DNA of 64,000 nt from Streptomyces sp. NRRL WC-3618. GTDB taxonomy: Bacteria > Actinomycetota > Actinomycetes > Streptomycetales > Streptomycetaceae. Position numbers and translations under genes: made by a program. The stretch lies in assembly GCF_001280005.1 (NCBI RefSeq), contig NZ_LGDW01000188.1, forward strand, positions 16,879 to 80,878. Direction: 5' to 3'. This document shows positions 7,746 to 16,324 of this stretch, in pieces. The notes beneath the pieces are model-generated. The model worked only from the letters and a program-made list of their open reading frames with translations, ran no database searches and was not told where the DNA came from. Numbering within the stretch: position 1 is the first letter of the stretch; every line of letters begins with the position of its first letter.

Positions 7746-8558
7746 TTGACACCGACCGAGGCTGCCGAAGCCGCCGAGCATCCCAGGCCAGCGGCAGGGG
7801 CGGCCGCGACCGCCACCGGACCACGGCCCGCGCCGGACGCCACCCCACCCCGTACCCCGCTGAAGGCCCGTACCCCGCTGAGGGCCCGGGCCGCGGCCGA
7901 ACTGCTCGGCACCGCCCTGCTCGTCGCCGTCGTGATCGGCTCCGGCATCCAGGCCACGGAACTGACGAAGGACGTCGGCGTCCAGTTGCTGGCCAACTCG
8001 ATCGCCACCGTCTTCGGCCTGGGCATCCTCATCCTGCTGTTCGGCCCGGTGTCAGGGGCGCACTTCAACCCGGTGGTCACGCTGGCCGAGTGGTGGACCG
8101 CCCGGCGCGGCGGCGACGGCGTCACGGCACGCGAGGTCGCGGTGTACGTCCCCGCGCAGATCGTCGGTGCCGTCGCGGGCGCGATCCTGGCGGACGCGAT
8201 GTTCGGCGAGCCCCTGGTGGAGTGGTCCACGCACGACCGTTCGGCCGGTCATCTGCTGCTGGGGGAGGTGGTGGCCACCGCCGGCCTGATCCTGCTGATC
8301 TTCGGCCTGGCCCGCACCGACCAGCTGCGGTACGCGCCCGTGGCCGTGGCCTCGTACATCGGCGCCGCCTACTGGTTCACGTCGTCGACGTCGTTCGCGA
8401 ACCCGGCGGTGACCATCGGCCGGACCTTCAGCGACACGTTCGCGGGCATCGCGCCGGGGTCGGTGCCGGGGTTCGTCGGTGCGCAGGTGGTGGGGGCGGT
8501 CGTCGGACTGGCGCTGGTGGCGCTCGTCTTCGTACCCGCCCGATCCGCCGTCAGGTGA
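7746..8558 (+). CDS. MIP family aquaporin of the arsenic operon
   Basis: This 270-residue membrane channel belongs to the MIP/aquaglyceroporin family. It has six helices and two half-helices carrying SGAHFNPVVTL (NPV instead of the canonical NPA) and SFANPAVTIGR (NPA). A 40-residue Pro/Ala-rich cytoplasmic leader precedes the first helix. The TTG at 7746 is chosen because AAGGAG ends five bases before it. In known arsR-aqpS-arsC operons (Sinorhizobium) such a channel lets arsenite leave after arsenate reduction; the same role is inferred here because no ArsB or Acr3 pump is present in this cluster. Confidence 0.85.
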   Translation: MTPTEAAEAAEHPRPAAGAAATATGPRPAPDATPPRTPLKARTPLRARAAAELLGTALLVAVVIGSGIQATELTKDVGVQLLANSIATVFGLGILILLFGPVSGAHFNPVVTLAEWWTARRGGDGVTAREVAVYVPAQIVGAVAGAILADAMFGEPLVEWSTHDRSAGHLLLGEVVATAGLILLIFGLARTDQLRYAPVAVASYIGAAYWFTSSTSFANPAVTIGRTFSDTFAGIAPGSVPGFVGAQVVGAVVGLALVALVFVPARSAVR

Positions 8559-8591
8559 GGTTCGTTCGGGCGTTCGTCCCGGCGTTCGTTC

Positions 8592-8987
8592 TCACCTTCG
8601 TCCGGCGGTGGTCGGCGCGATGGTGAGCAGCCTGCCCATCGCGGCCAGTACGGGTGCCTCGACCCGGTAGTAGACCCAGGTGCCGCGCCGCTCGGAGGTG
8701 AGCAGGCCGGCCTCCCTGAGCTTCTTCAGGTGGTGGGAGACGGTGGGCTGCGAGACGCCCACGTCGGAGATGTCGCACACGCACGCCTCGCCTCCCTCGT
8801 GCGAGGCGACCAGGGAGAAGAGGCGCAGCCGGACCGGATCGCCGAGCGCCTTGAACATCGCGGCGGTGCGCTCGGCCTCCTCGGCCGTCAGCGGGCGCTC
8901 GGTGAGCGGCGGGCAGCACGGCACGGCATCTCCCGTGACCTCGGTGGCCTCGGGTTCGAGCAGCGGCAGCACCTTCGTATTCGACAT
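8592..8987 (-). CDS. arsR: second ArsR family regulator, CVC metal box
   Basis: The 131-residue product is an ArsR/SmtB repressor with the classic metal box EACVCDISDVG at the start of the recognition region, HTH VSQPTVSHHLKKLREAG and wing RRGTWVYYR. An N-terminal Cys-Cys pair (AVPCCPP) could add ligands. This box differs clearly from that of the first arsR, so the two likely use different ligands or operators. The ATG at 8987 is preferred; the frame runs on upstream. It is convergent with the aquaporin gene and divergent from the ArsO-like gene, with which it shares an upstream motif. Confidence 0.88.
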   Translation of the reverse strand: MSNTKVLPLLEPEATEVTGDAVPCCPPLTERPLTAEEAERTAAMFKALGDPVRLRLFSLVASHEGGEACVCDISDVGVSQPTVSHHLKKLREAGLLTSERRGTWVYYRVEAPVLAAMGRLLTIAPTTAGRR

Positions 8988-8989
8988 GT

Positions 8990-9010
8990 GTCTATGTTGA
9001 CATGCGTCGA
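8990..9010. promoter_or_regulatory. shared operator motif, copy 1
   Basis: GTCTATGTTGAC-N4-GTCGA lies directly upstream of the second arsR start. Seventeen of 21 positions match the copy before the ArsO-like gene. TTGAC and GTCGA form an imperfect dyad typical of ArsR sites, so this is probably the operator of the CVC-type ArsR. Confidence 0.6.
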
Positions 9011-9088
9011 ACCAGTGCAGCCAGAGGCCATCCCCAGTCATCCCCAGCCACCCCGCGGGCCGGTCCCGGGCGATCTGATTCGATAAAC

Positions 9089-9109
9089 GTCTATGTTGAC
9101 GCCTGTCGA
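9089..9109. promoter_or_regulatory. shared operator motif, copy 2
   Basis: This is a second copy of GTCTATGTTGAC-N4-GTCGA, 60 bases before the ArsO-like start codon and in the same orientation as copy 1. It indicates that the flavoprotein belongs to the regulon of the second ArsR. Confidence 0.6.
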
Positions 9110-9169
9110 TACAAGTGCCATGCTGGCGAGAGCGGGAGATCGACGAACATCGAAACAAAGGGGACCCTC

Positions 9170-10546
9170 ATGGCTGAGCAGCCGCCGCCCGTCGTGGTCA
9201 TCGGTGCCGGTCCGATCGGCCTGGCCGCAGCCGCCCGTCTCGTCGAGCGCGGCATCGAACCGCTCGTCCTGGAAGCAGGCCCGGTCGCGGGCAGCGCCGT
9301 ACGGGAGTGGGCGCACGTCCGGCTGTTCTCCACCTGGGGCGAACTGGTCGACCCGGCCGCCGAGAAGCTCCTCGCCCCGACCGGCTGGGTCCGCCCCGAC
9401 GCCGCCACCTACCCGACCGGCGGCGACTGGGCCGAGCGCTACCTCCAGCCCCTCGCGGACGTCCTCGGCGCCAGGATCCGCTACGGCGTCACGGTGACCG
9501 GCGTCGCCCGCGCCGGCCGCGACCGCGTCGTCGACTCCGGCCGCGACGAGCAGCCCTTCACCGTGCACCTCCGGTCCACCGCGGGCGACGAGGAGCGGCT
9601 CACCGCCCGCGCCGTCATCGACGCCTCCGGCACCTGGGCCACCCCGGCCCCGATGGGCGCCGACGGCCTGCCCGCCCTCGGCGAGAAGGCAGCCGCTGAG
9701 CACGTCACCTACCGCGTCCCCGACCTCAACGACCCTGCTGTACGGGCCCGTTACGCGGGCCGGCGCACCGCCGTCATCGGCTCCGGCGCCTCCGCCTTCA
9801 CCGCCCTCGCCCTCCTCGCCGACCTGGCGAAGGCGGAGGACGGCACCCACACGTCGTGGATCCTGCGGCGCGGCATCGGCGCGAACACCTACGGCGGGGG
9901 AGAGGCCGACCAGTTGCCCGCGCGCGGCGCCCTCGGCCTGCGGGCCAGGGAAGCGGTCGAGGCCGGTCACGCGAGCGCGGTCACGGGATTCCGTACACAG
10001 GCTGTGGAGCGGGAGAACGGCCGGCTCGTCCTCGTCTCCGACGACGGCCGCCGCCTGGACCCGGTCGACGAGGTCATCGTCCTGACCGGCTTCCGCCCCG
10101 ACCTGTCGTTCCTCTCCGAACTCCGTCTCGGCCTCGACGAACGCCTCCAGGCCCCGACCGTCCTGGCCCCCCTCATCGACCCGAACGAGCACTCCTGCGG
10201 CACGGTCCACCCGCACGGCGTCAGCGAGCTCTCCCACCCGGAAGCGGGCGTCTACCTGGTCGGCATGAAGTCCTACGGCCGCGCCCCGACCTTCCTCGCC
10301 ATGACCGGCTACGAACAGGTCCGCTCCGTCACCGCCGCGCTCGCGGGCGACCGGGAGGCCGCCGAACGCGTCGAACTCACCCTCCCGGCGACGGGCGTGT
10401 GCGGCGGCGCGGGTCTCTTCGACGAGCCGGAGAACGCCGGGCAGGACGGGGGCGGCGGTTGCTGCGCCGCCCCCGGCACTCTCCAGATCGGCGTCGGCGC
10501 CCCAGCCACCTCCACCTCCACCTCGATCTCCACCTCCGGCGGGTGA
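9170..10546 (+). CDS. arsO: ArsO-like flavin-binding monooxygenase
   Basis: This 458-residue protein is a two-dinucleotide-fold flavoprotein. The FAD motif VVVIGAGPIGLAAAARLVER lies at the N-terminus, and a second Rossmann motif (RTAVIGSGASAFTALALL) near residue 200 probably binds NAD(P)H. It resembles the ArsO flavoproteins found in Streptomyces ars operons, whose exact reaction is not settled. The C-terminal 60 residues add cysteines (GVCGGAGLF and GGGGCCAAPG), possibly an arsenic-binding tail, then a Ser/Thr repeat tail. AAAGGGGA precedes ATG 9170. An ArsR-type motif lies upstream. Confidence 0.8.
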   Translation: MAEQPPPVVVIGAGPIGLAAAARLVERGIEPLVLEAGPVAGSAVREWAHVRLFSTWGELVDPAAEKLLAPTGWVRPDAATYPTGGDWAERYLQPLADVLGARIRYGVTVTGVARAGRDRVVDSGRDEQPFTVHLRSTAGDEERLTARAVIDASGTWATPAPMGADGLPALGEKAAAEHVTYRVPDLNDPAVRARYAGRRTAVIGSGASAFTALALLADLAKAEDGTHTSWILRRGIGANTYGGGEADQLPARGALGLRAREAVEAGHASAVTGFRTQAVERENGRLVLVSDDGRRLDPVDEVIVLTGFRPDLSFLSELRLGLDERLQAPTVLAPLIDPNEHSCGTVHPHGVSELSHPEAGVYLVGMKSYGRAPTFLAMTGYEQVRSVTAALAGDREAAERVELTLPATGVCGGAGLFDEPENAGQDGGGGCCAAPGTLQIGVGAPATSTSTSISTSGG

Positions 10547-10585
10547 CGGGGGAAACTTCGTGTACGCGGGCCAGGAGGCAGAGGT

Positions 10586-11095
10586 ATGGGTATGCGGTGG
10601 TGGTGGGCCGGGGTGGCGATGGCCGTCGGAGTGGTCCTTCTGACAGCGTGCGGCGGATCGGCGGGCGGTGGGCACTCGGGCGTGCCGTCGGCGAGCCGCG
10701 CGTCAACGCGGTCACCGTCCGTCCCGGCGCCAGCGTCCCCCTCCGCCACGTCGGGGCGCTGCGCCGCCGGGCACGTGGACGTCGCTGTCGGTCCCGGTGA
10801 CGCCGTCGCGCGGCGGCTGTGCGTACGGCCCAGCACGGTGGTGACCCTGGTCCTGCGGCCTCGTACGGACGACAAGCGGTGGACGGCCGTGCACAGCTCC
10901 GCGCCGGCGTTCGTCCTGGTGTCCGGCTGGCAGGTGCGCGGCGACGGTACGGCCCGTGCCTCGCTGCGGTGCGCGGGAACCCGTGCCGGCGCCGCCGTGG
11001 TCGGCGTGTCGGCGAAGGCGCCGGACGTCGCGGGTGCGGCGCGCGTCGCGTTCTCGCTGTACGTGAGCGTGGTGCCGTACGGGAAGGAGGGGTGA
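10586..11095 (+). CDS. small secreted lipoprotein
   Basis: This 169-residue protein has a type II signal peptide with the lipobox LTAC (Cys near residue 22), then a Ser/Pro linker and a beta-rich domain of about 110 residues with two cysteines (GRCAAG and LRCAG) that could form a disulfide. It is expected to be anchored on the outer face of the membrane. GGAGG lies ten bases before the start. The function is unknown. It follows the ArsO-like gene by 39 bases, but nothing in it points to arsenic. Confidence 0.75.
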   Translation: MGMRWWWAGVAMAVGVVLLTACGGSAGGGHSGVPSASRASTRSPSVPAPASPSATSGRCAAGHVDVAVGPGDAVARRLCVRPSTVVTLVLRPRTDDKRWTAVHSSAPAFVLVSGWQVRGDGTARASLRCAGTRAGAAVVGVSAKAPDVAGAARVAFSLYVSVVPYGKEG

Positions 11096-11143
11096 CCCGG
11101 CGATGAGCCGGACCACCCCTCCCCGTAAGCCACGTCCGCAAGG

Positions 11144-13795
11144 TCAGCCGCAGTCCCGCACCCTGATCGCATAGATGCCGCGGCCGTGCGTGGCCGCGTA
11201 CAGGGTGGTGCCGTCGGGGCCGAGCTTCAGCTGGAGCACGGCGACGGCCGGAAGGTCGCCGACGCGCTGCCACGTCGTCCGGCCCGGGGCGCGGTAGACG
11301 ACGCCGAGGTCGGTGCCGACAGCGAGGCCGCCGTTCGGCGTGATCACGGCGGAATCGGCGGGCACGTCGGGGAAGTTCCTGGAGATGTCCTTCCAGGTGG
11401 TGCCGCCGTCCCTGGACTCGAAGACATGGCCGACGCCCGCACCCGGCCCCTCGGTCCACTGCCGGGAGAAGCCGTTGACCGTGAGGAACACATGGTCGGC
11501 GGTCTTCGGGTCGACGGCGAAGCCGCTGAGGTAGCGGTTGGGCACGGTCCCGTCGACGGGAAGCGTGATGTCGTGCCAGCCGGTGCCGTCCGCGTTGCCG
11601 ACCGAGATCCCGCGCGCGAAGCCCTGGTTGTTGCAGGGGCCGCACCAGGCCGCGTAGACCTTGCCGCCGGAGGCCGCGACGGCCGTCGCGGTGTGGCCGG
11701 CGCCGAGGTCGTACACGCTGGTCCACTCGTCGCCCTTGCGGATGGCGTACCCGTGGGTCTGCACCCACACGTGACGGCCGCCCGCGATCCACGTGGAGGG
11801 GTTCTTCGCGTCGGCCGCGAGCGGGGCGATGAAGCGGGCCTCGCTGGTGGCGTTGTCGGGCGGGGCCACGTTGAAGGACGTGGCCTTGCTCGCATCGTCG
11901 ATCCAACTGCCGTCGTTGACCGCGCAGTTCTGGGTCACCTGGATGGACAGGAAGACGTACTCCTCAGCCGTGTTGCAGCCGTTGGCCGGGTCGGTGAGGG
12001 TGTCGCCGCCGTCGCCGCCGAAGTTGGAGCCCATCACCCGGTCGTCGCCACGCAGGACGGACTGGCCGTTGTCCTGGAGACCGCCGGTGACCAGGACGCC
12101 CCCGTGGTCGAGGTCCTTGCCGATGCCGACCGAGTAGTACTGCAGGGTGTCGATGGTCCCGTCGTTCAGCGAGGTCCAGTCGGTGGCGTGTCCGGAGGCG
12201 TTCTGCCGGCCGTTCAGCGGGCGCTTGTAGACACCGCCGTCGTTGCCGACGTACACGAAGCTCCTGCCGTGGTAACGGCCGATCGCGACGCCGTGCTGGT
12301 CGGAGTGGGTGGTCTGGTCGCAGTCCCCGGTCTGCTTGGCCGGGTCGATGCCCCAGCAGGAGAAACCGAAGTTCCAGTACGGGCCCACGGTCGACCAGGT
12401 GCCGCCGCCGTCCCTGGACTCGTAGACCTCCTCGAGCCCCGCGTACACGTGCTGCGGGTCGCTCGGATCGACGGTCAGGAACTGGTTGTACCAGGCCTGT
12501 ACGCCGGGCATGAAGCCGCTGGACGTCAGCGCCGAACCGGAGGCCGCCAGCCCCTTGTAGTCGGCGATCTTCGTCCAAGGCCCGGTCGGAGAGCCGGACT
12601 TGGAGACGTAGAAGCCCTCCAGGCCGCTGTCCGGGTTGGTGTTCAGCTGCTCCGGCGACTCGTCGATCGCGTAGTAGCGGGAGCCGTCGGCCGAGCGGGC
12701 GAAGGTGACGCTGCCGACGCCGTCCGCATCGGCCGGCAGATCGCCCAGGCCGCTGGTGATCCGGGTCCAGGTGCCGCCCGCGCCCTTGGTGTAGAAGCCG
12801 TTGTAGTCGTCACCGCTGCGCCAACCGACCGCGAGGACCACCTTGTTCGGGTTCTTCGGGTCGATCGCGATGTCGTTGGCGATGTTCTTGTACGGGGCGT
12901 TGGGGTCTGCGGCCTCAGAACCGCCGGGCAGGAAGCCGGGGTTGGGGGCGAACTCCAGCTTCCAGGCGCCCTTCAGTGTTTTCGTGGAGTGGCTCCACAC
13001 GCCCTTGCTGGTCGCCGCCCACACCTTGTCGCCGCCGAAGCGCAGTTGGCGGACGGTGGTGCTCTCCAGCTCGTCGCCGCCGACCCGGGTGCGGGAGGAG
13101 AACGTGCCGTGGTGAGGGTGGGTCAGGACGTAGACACCGCTGCCGAGGTAGGCGTCCGCGTTGGTCGTCGCCTCGCCGGTGCCCAGCCACAGGCGCCCGG
13201 CCTTGTCGAGGGCGAGCGCGCCGGTGGACTGCGCGGGCAGCCGGTCGCTGATGGGCCGCCAGTGCCCTCCGCCCGACCTGGACCGCCACACCCCGCCGCC
13301 CGCGCTGCCGGCGTACACGTACCCGTCGTCGTCGGCGGCCATGGCGGCCATCCGGCCGGTGACATTGCCTGAGCCGCCACTGGAGTTGGAGTCGATGTCC
13401 CGGTAGCGCGGATCGTCGGAGTTGTAGGGAAGGTCGGTGACGTTGCGCCAACTGCCTTTGCTGCGAGGCAACTTGTTCAGACTCTGCCACGCGGCGCCGT
13501 ACGCGCCCGGTGCGACGACACCGGGTGAGGTGCGGGCCTCGGCGTACTGGTCCGCGCCCTCGGCGATCTCGTCGGCCTCGTTGCCGTCGTCACCGTCACC
13601 GTCCTCGCCCTTCAGGCTGGGGGCGAACGTGCCGACCGACTGCTCGCGTTCCGCAGCGAGTTGGCCGAGAACGCGGGGTCCGAAGGGGCTGCCGCCACCG
13701 CCGGGCGCGGCGCTCGCGGGAATCGCGACGAGGGCGGCGGAGGCGGTGATGGCGCAGATTGTGAGCCGTCGTCTCTTACGGGTCGGTGCTGACAC
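11144..13795 (-). CDS. secreted beta-propeller protein with sialidase-like BNR repeats
   Basis: This 883-residue protein starts at GTG 13795, with GGGAGGA just upstream. The basic N-terminus RKRRRLTICAITASAALVAI and the ASA cleavage site form a secretion signal. The body is built of repeated units with Asp-box (BNR) motifs such as SRDGGGTWS, SRDGGTTWK and SGGGHWR, typical of WD40/YVTN/BNR beta-propellers and of exo-sialidase or oligoxyloglucan-hydrolase folds. It may be an extracellular glycosidase or carbohydrate-binding propeller; catalytic residues cannot be assigned. An acidic linker (GEDGDGDDGNEADE) follows the signal. It stands alone. Confidence 0.8.
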   Translation of the reverse strand: MSAPTRKRRRLTICAITASAALVAIPASAAPGGGGSPFGPRVLGQLAAEREQSVGTFAPSLKGEDGDGDDGNEADEIAEGADQYAEARTSPGVVAPGAYGAAWQSLNKLPRSKGSWRNVTDLPYNSDDPRYRDIDSNSSGGSGNVTGRMAAMAADDDGYVYAGSAGGGVWRSRSGGGHWRPISDRLPAQSTGALALDKAGRLWLGTGEATTNADAYLGSGVYVLTHPHHGTFSSRTRVGGDELESTTVRQLRFGGDKVWAATSKGVWSHSTKTLKGAWKLEFAPNPGFLPGGSEAADPNAPYKNIANDIAIDPKNPNKVVLAVGWRSGDDYNGFYTKGAGGTWTRITSGLGDLPADADGVGSVTFARSADGSRYYAIDESPEQLNTNPDSGLEGFYVSKSGSPTGPWTKIADYKGLAASGSALTSSGFMPGVQAWYNQFLTVDPSDPQHVYAGLEEVYESRDGGGTWSTVGPYWNFGFSCWGIDPAKQTGDCDQTTHSDQHGVAIGRYHGRSFVYVGNDGGVYKRPLNGRQNASGHATDWTSLNDGTIDTLQYYSVGIGKDLDHGGVLVTGGLQDNGQSVLRGDDRVMGSNFGGDGGDTLTDPANGCNTAEEYVFLSIQVTQNCAVNDGSWIDDASKATSFNVAPPDNATSEARFIAPLAADAKNPSTWIAGGRHVWVQTHGYAIRKGDEWTSVYDLGAGHTATAVAASGGKVYAAWCGPCNNQGFARGISVGNADGTGWHDITLPVDGTVPNRYLSGFAVDPKTADHVFLTVNGFSRQWTEGPGAGVGHVFESRDGGTTWKDISRNFPDVPADSAVITPNGGLAVGTDLGVVYRAPGRTTWQRVGDLPAVAVLQLKLGPDGTTLYAATHGRGIYAIRVRDCG

Positions 13796-14013
13796 CGGGT
13801 CCTCCCAGAAGGGGCGTTGATGCAAGCGGTAACAGCGGTCGCAGGGGAGCCGACCACGAGCGGAGCAAGTTTCCGCCACACTTGGACATCCTTTGACCAG
13901 AACCTGTCGCTTCGTGTACGGCGCACAGCCGGGTCATGGCATGGCGAGTGCTTGCTGCTTGCCGGTTGCCGCGAGCCGCGAGCCGCGAGCACGGCGGTCC
14001 GGGTGTGACGCGG

Positions 14014-15000
14014 CTATCCGGGGCGACCGTCCGCGTTGTTGTTGTCCAGCAGGTCCCGGGTACGGCTCACCAGCGCCTCCCGTACCTCGTCCGGTGACAC
14101 GACCCGCAGTGGTGTGGCCAGGCTGAGAAGGTACTTGGCGAGGCCGTCGGCGTCGGGGCCGCCGATGTCGACGATCGTCGCGCCGGGGCCTTCCGGGCGA
14201 TGGGTGCCGACCGTCGGAGGGATCATCCGGAGCGCCTGGTCCATGGGCAGAGGGAGGCGGATCCTCACGTACAGCGGGTAGGCGCCGGCCGCGATGGAGC
14301 GGGAGACGAGCAGTGCCGGGTCGGGTGGGTCGACGAGGTCCACGGGGCGTCCGGTCGGCTGTATCCGGCCCACCCTGTCGGCCCGGAAGGTGCGCCACTC
14401 GTCGCGCGTCACGTCCCGGGCGACGAAGTACCAACGGCGTCCCGTGCGCACCAGGCGGTACGGGTCGACGTCGCGGACCGTGGCCGTTCCTTCCCGGTCG
14501 CGGTACGACATGCGGCTGCGCTCGCCCCTACGGCACGCGGCGGCCAGGTCCAGCAGAGTGCCGGGCGTGATCTGCGGCTCGTCGGGCCTCAGGGTGTGGA
14601 CGAAAGCGGCGTCCATCTCGCCCAGCCGGTCCGCGATCCGGCGTGGCAGCACCTGGCGGAGTTTCAGCAGGGCGGACAGCGCGGCCTGGTCGCCGCCGAG
14701 TACGCCGCTGAGTGCGGCCTCGCGCAGCCCGACCGCCACGGCGAGTGCCTCCTCGTCGTCCAGGATCAACGGCGGTACTTGGGTTCCGGCGCGGAGGCGG
14801 TAGCCGCCCCACGGCCCGGGGTCGGACTCGACGCCGTAGCCGAGTTCCCGGAGCCTCGCGACGTCCCGCCGCACCGTGCGCTCGGTGACCGCCAAATGGC
14901 GGGCCAGCTCACCGCAGGTCCACGACGGCCGCGCGCACAGCAGTGAGACCAGTCGGAGCAGGCGGGCGGAGGTGCTGATCACGCGTGAAGTGTCCCGCAC
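14014..15000 (-). CDS. WYL-domain (YafY-type) transcriptional regulator
   Basis: The 328-residue product has an N-terminal HTH (LARHLAVTERTVRRDVARLR) followed by a WYL domain with the signature region RLVRTGRRWYFVARDV and a C-terminal WCX-like extension. Such regulators sense small ligands or nucleic acids through the WYL domain. The GTG at 15000 (or 14982) is preferred to an ATG at 15042, which lies inside the divergent promoter. A perfect 8-bp palindrome sits between it and the VOC gene, so it very likely controls that operon and itself. Confidence 0.85.
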   Translation of the reverse strand: MRDTSRVISTSARLLRLVSLLCARPSWTCGELARHLAVTERTVRRDVARLRELGYGVESDPGPWGGYRLRAGTQVPPLILDDEEALAVAVGLREAALSGVLGGDQAALSALLKLRQVLPRRIADRLGEMDAAFVHTLRPDEPQITPGTLLDLAAACRRGERSRMSYRDREGTATVRDVDPYRLVRTGRRWYFVARDVTRDEWRTFRADRVGRIQPTGRPVDLVDPPDPALLVSRSIAAGAYPLYVRIRLPLPMDQALRMIPPTVGTHRPEGPGATIVDIGGPDADGLAKYLLSLATPLRVVSPDEVREALVSRTRDLLDNNNADGRPG

Positions 15001-15011
15001 GATTCCGTACG

Positions 15012-15034
15012 ACCAGGACCGAATCTGTCCTGGT
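15012..15034. promoter_or_regulatory. palindromic operator between WYL regulator and VOC gene
   Basis: ACCAGGAC-N7-GTCCTGGT is a perfect inverted repeat. A -10-like TAGAGT at 15042-15047 lies just before the VOC start at 15055, which places the palindrome over the -35 region and implies a leaderless or nearly leaderless mRNA. This layout suggests repression by the divergently encoded WYL regulator. Confidence 0.75.
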
Positions 15035-15054
15035 CCCGGCATAGAGTCCTTCTC

Positions 15055-15477
15055 ATGAGCCCAGAAAACGCATCAAACAAAATAAAAGAAACAAATACAA
15101 CAAACACGACCACGACCGCGATCCGCTACGGGGCCGTCACCTTCGACTGTCCGGACCCCGCCGAACTCGCCCGTTTCTACGGCGACGCCCTCGGCCTGCC
15201 CGTCACCTACTCCTCCGACGACTTCGTCATGCTCGGCCAGGAGGGCTCGGCCGGACTGGGGTTCAACCGCCTGGCCGACTACCGGCGCCCCACCTGGCCG
15301 GACCCGTCGCAGGAGAAGCAGGCCCACCTCGAGCTGGGCGTCGACGACCTGGACGACACCCAGGCCCGGCTGCTCGCCCTGGGGGCCGTCGAGCCCGCCG
15401 TCCAGCCGCAACCCGGCCGGTGGCGGGTCCTCTTGGACCCCGCAGGCCACCCCTTCTGCATCACCACCCTGGTCTGA
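15055..15477 (+). CDS. VOC family (glyoxalase/bleomycin resistance-like) protein
   Basis: This 140-residue protein has the vicinal-oxygen-chelate fold: RYGAVTFDCPDPAELARFYG opens the first beta-alpha-beta unit and RVLLDPAGHPFCIT closes the second, with Glu/His positions fitting a metal or ligand site. The N-terminal 20 residues are an unusual Asn/Thr/Lys run. It may bind or modify a small toxic compound. It is translationally coupled to the next gene, whose start follows the stop codon by two bases. Confidence 0.85.
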   Translation: MSPENASNKIKETNTTNTTTTAIRYGAVTFDCPDPAELARFYGDALGLPVTYSSDDFVMLGQEGSAGLGFNRLADYRRPTWPDPSQEKQAHLELGVDDLDDTQARLLALGAVEPAVQPQPGRWRVLLDPAGHPFCITTLV

Positions 15478-15479
15478 TC

Positions 15480-15785
15480 GTGATCGGCAGACTGATGACG
15501 ATGACAGCGCACCCGGGCCGGGGCGGCGAGCTCGCGGCCGTCCTGCTGAGGGTGGCGCAGAGGCTGCACGGGTTCCCCGGCTGTGAGATCTACCTGATCA
15601 GCCAGGACGCGGCCGATCCGGACACGGTGCACGTCACCGAGGTCTGGCAGGACGACGCCAGCGCCCAGGCAGCTCTCACGGCTCCGCCGACCGCAGACAG
15701 TCCGGCTCCCGCGGACGTCCTGGCGCTGCTGTCGTCCCCACCGCACCGGACGGACCTCACCGTCCTGGGCGGAGTGGGCCTGTAG
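15480..15785 (+). CDS. antibiotic biosynthesis monooxygenase (ABM) domain protein
   Basis: This 101-residue dimeric alpha/beta-barrel type protein resembles the ABM family (LMTMTAHPGRGGELAAVLLR, CEIYLISQDAADPDTVHVTE, then VWQDDASAQAAL). Members are cofactor-free quinol oxygenases or stress-related enzymes. The GTG at 15480 directly follows the VOC stop, so the two form an operon that is probably repressed by the WYL regulator. Its substrate cannot be inferred. Confidence 0.82.
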   Translation: MIGRLMTMTAHPGRGGELAAVLLRVAQRLHGFPGCEIYLISQDAADPDTVHVTEVWQDDASAQAALTAPPTADSPAPADVLALLSSPPHRTDLTVLGGVGL

Positions 15786-15811
15786 GTGACGTGACTCAGC
15801 GACTCATTGAC

Positions 15812-16324
15812 TCAGGACGGGCTGGTCTCGCCGTCGGTCGTCACGCCGAAGGCGTTCAGGAAGTTGCTGACGAGCTGGTAGAAACCGACCGTGATGACGA
15901 GATCGGAGAGCTGGCCCACGGTGAGGAACTCCAGCGCTTCGGTGCGTTCGGCGTCGGTCAGGGTGTGCCGGGCGAGCAGACGGTCCGTACAGCGCAGGAC
16001 CGACGCCTCCTCCTTCGACAGCCCCTCCGTGGATCCGGTGCCGGCAGCGGCGATGGCGGCCTGACTCAGGCCGACGAGGCGGCCTACGTTCTCGTGGTGG
16101 TGGACCTCGTACGGCGCCTGGTAGACGTGGCCGACCCGCACGATGGCGAGTTCACGCAACTGGTCCGGCAGCGAGTTGCTCCGCAGGATCGCGTCGCCCA
16201 GCTGGAGGAGGCCGGGGGCGAGTGCGGGGGAGTGCATGATCATGCGGAAGACGTTGAGCGAACCGTGCTCGGCAACGGCTTCGCGCAGTTCCGCCGGCAG
16301 GGCCGACAGGTCGGGGTACTCCAC
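15812..16324 (-). CDS. carboxymuconolactone decarboxylase family protein
   Basis: The 170-residue protein belongs to the AhpD/CMD helical family (LRELAIVRVGHVYQAPYEVHHH). The AhpD CXXC pair is absent: the position reads YQAPYEVHH, so it is not a thiol peroxidase partner and is closer to CMD-like enzymes of unknown reaction. It is convergent with the ABM gene, 26 bases apart. A weak Shine-Dalgarno-like GAAGGAG lies just before the start. Confidence 0.82.
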   Translation of the reverse strand: MEYPDLSALPAELREAVAEHGSLNVFRMIMHSPALAPGLLQLGDAILRSNSLPDQLRELAIVRVGHVYQAPYEVHHHENVGRLVGLSQAAIAAAGTGSTEGLSKEEASVLRCTDRLLARHTLTDAERTEALEFLTVGQLSDLVITVGFYQLVSNFLNAFGVTTDGETSPS

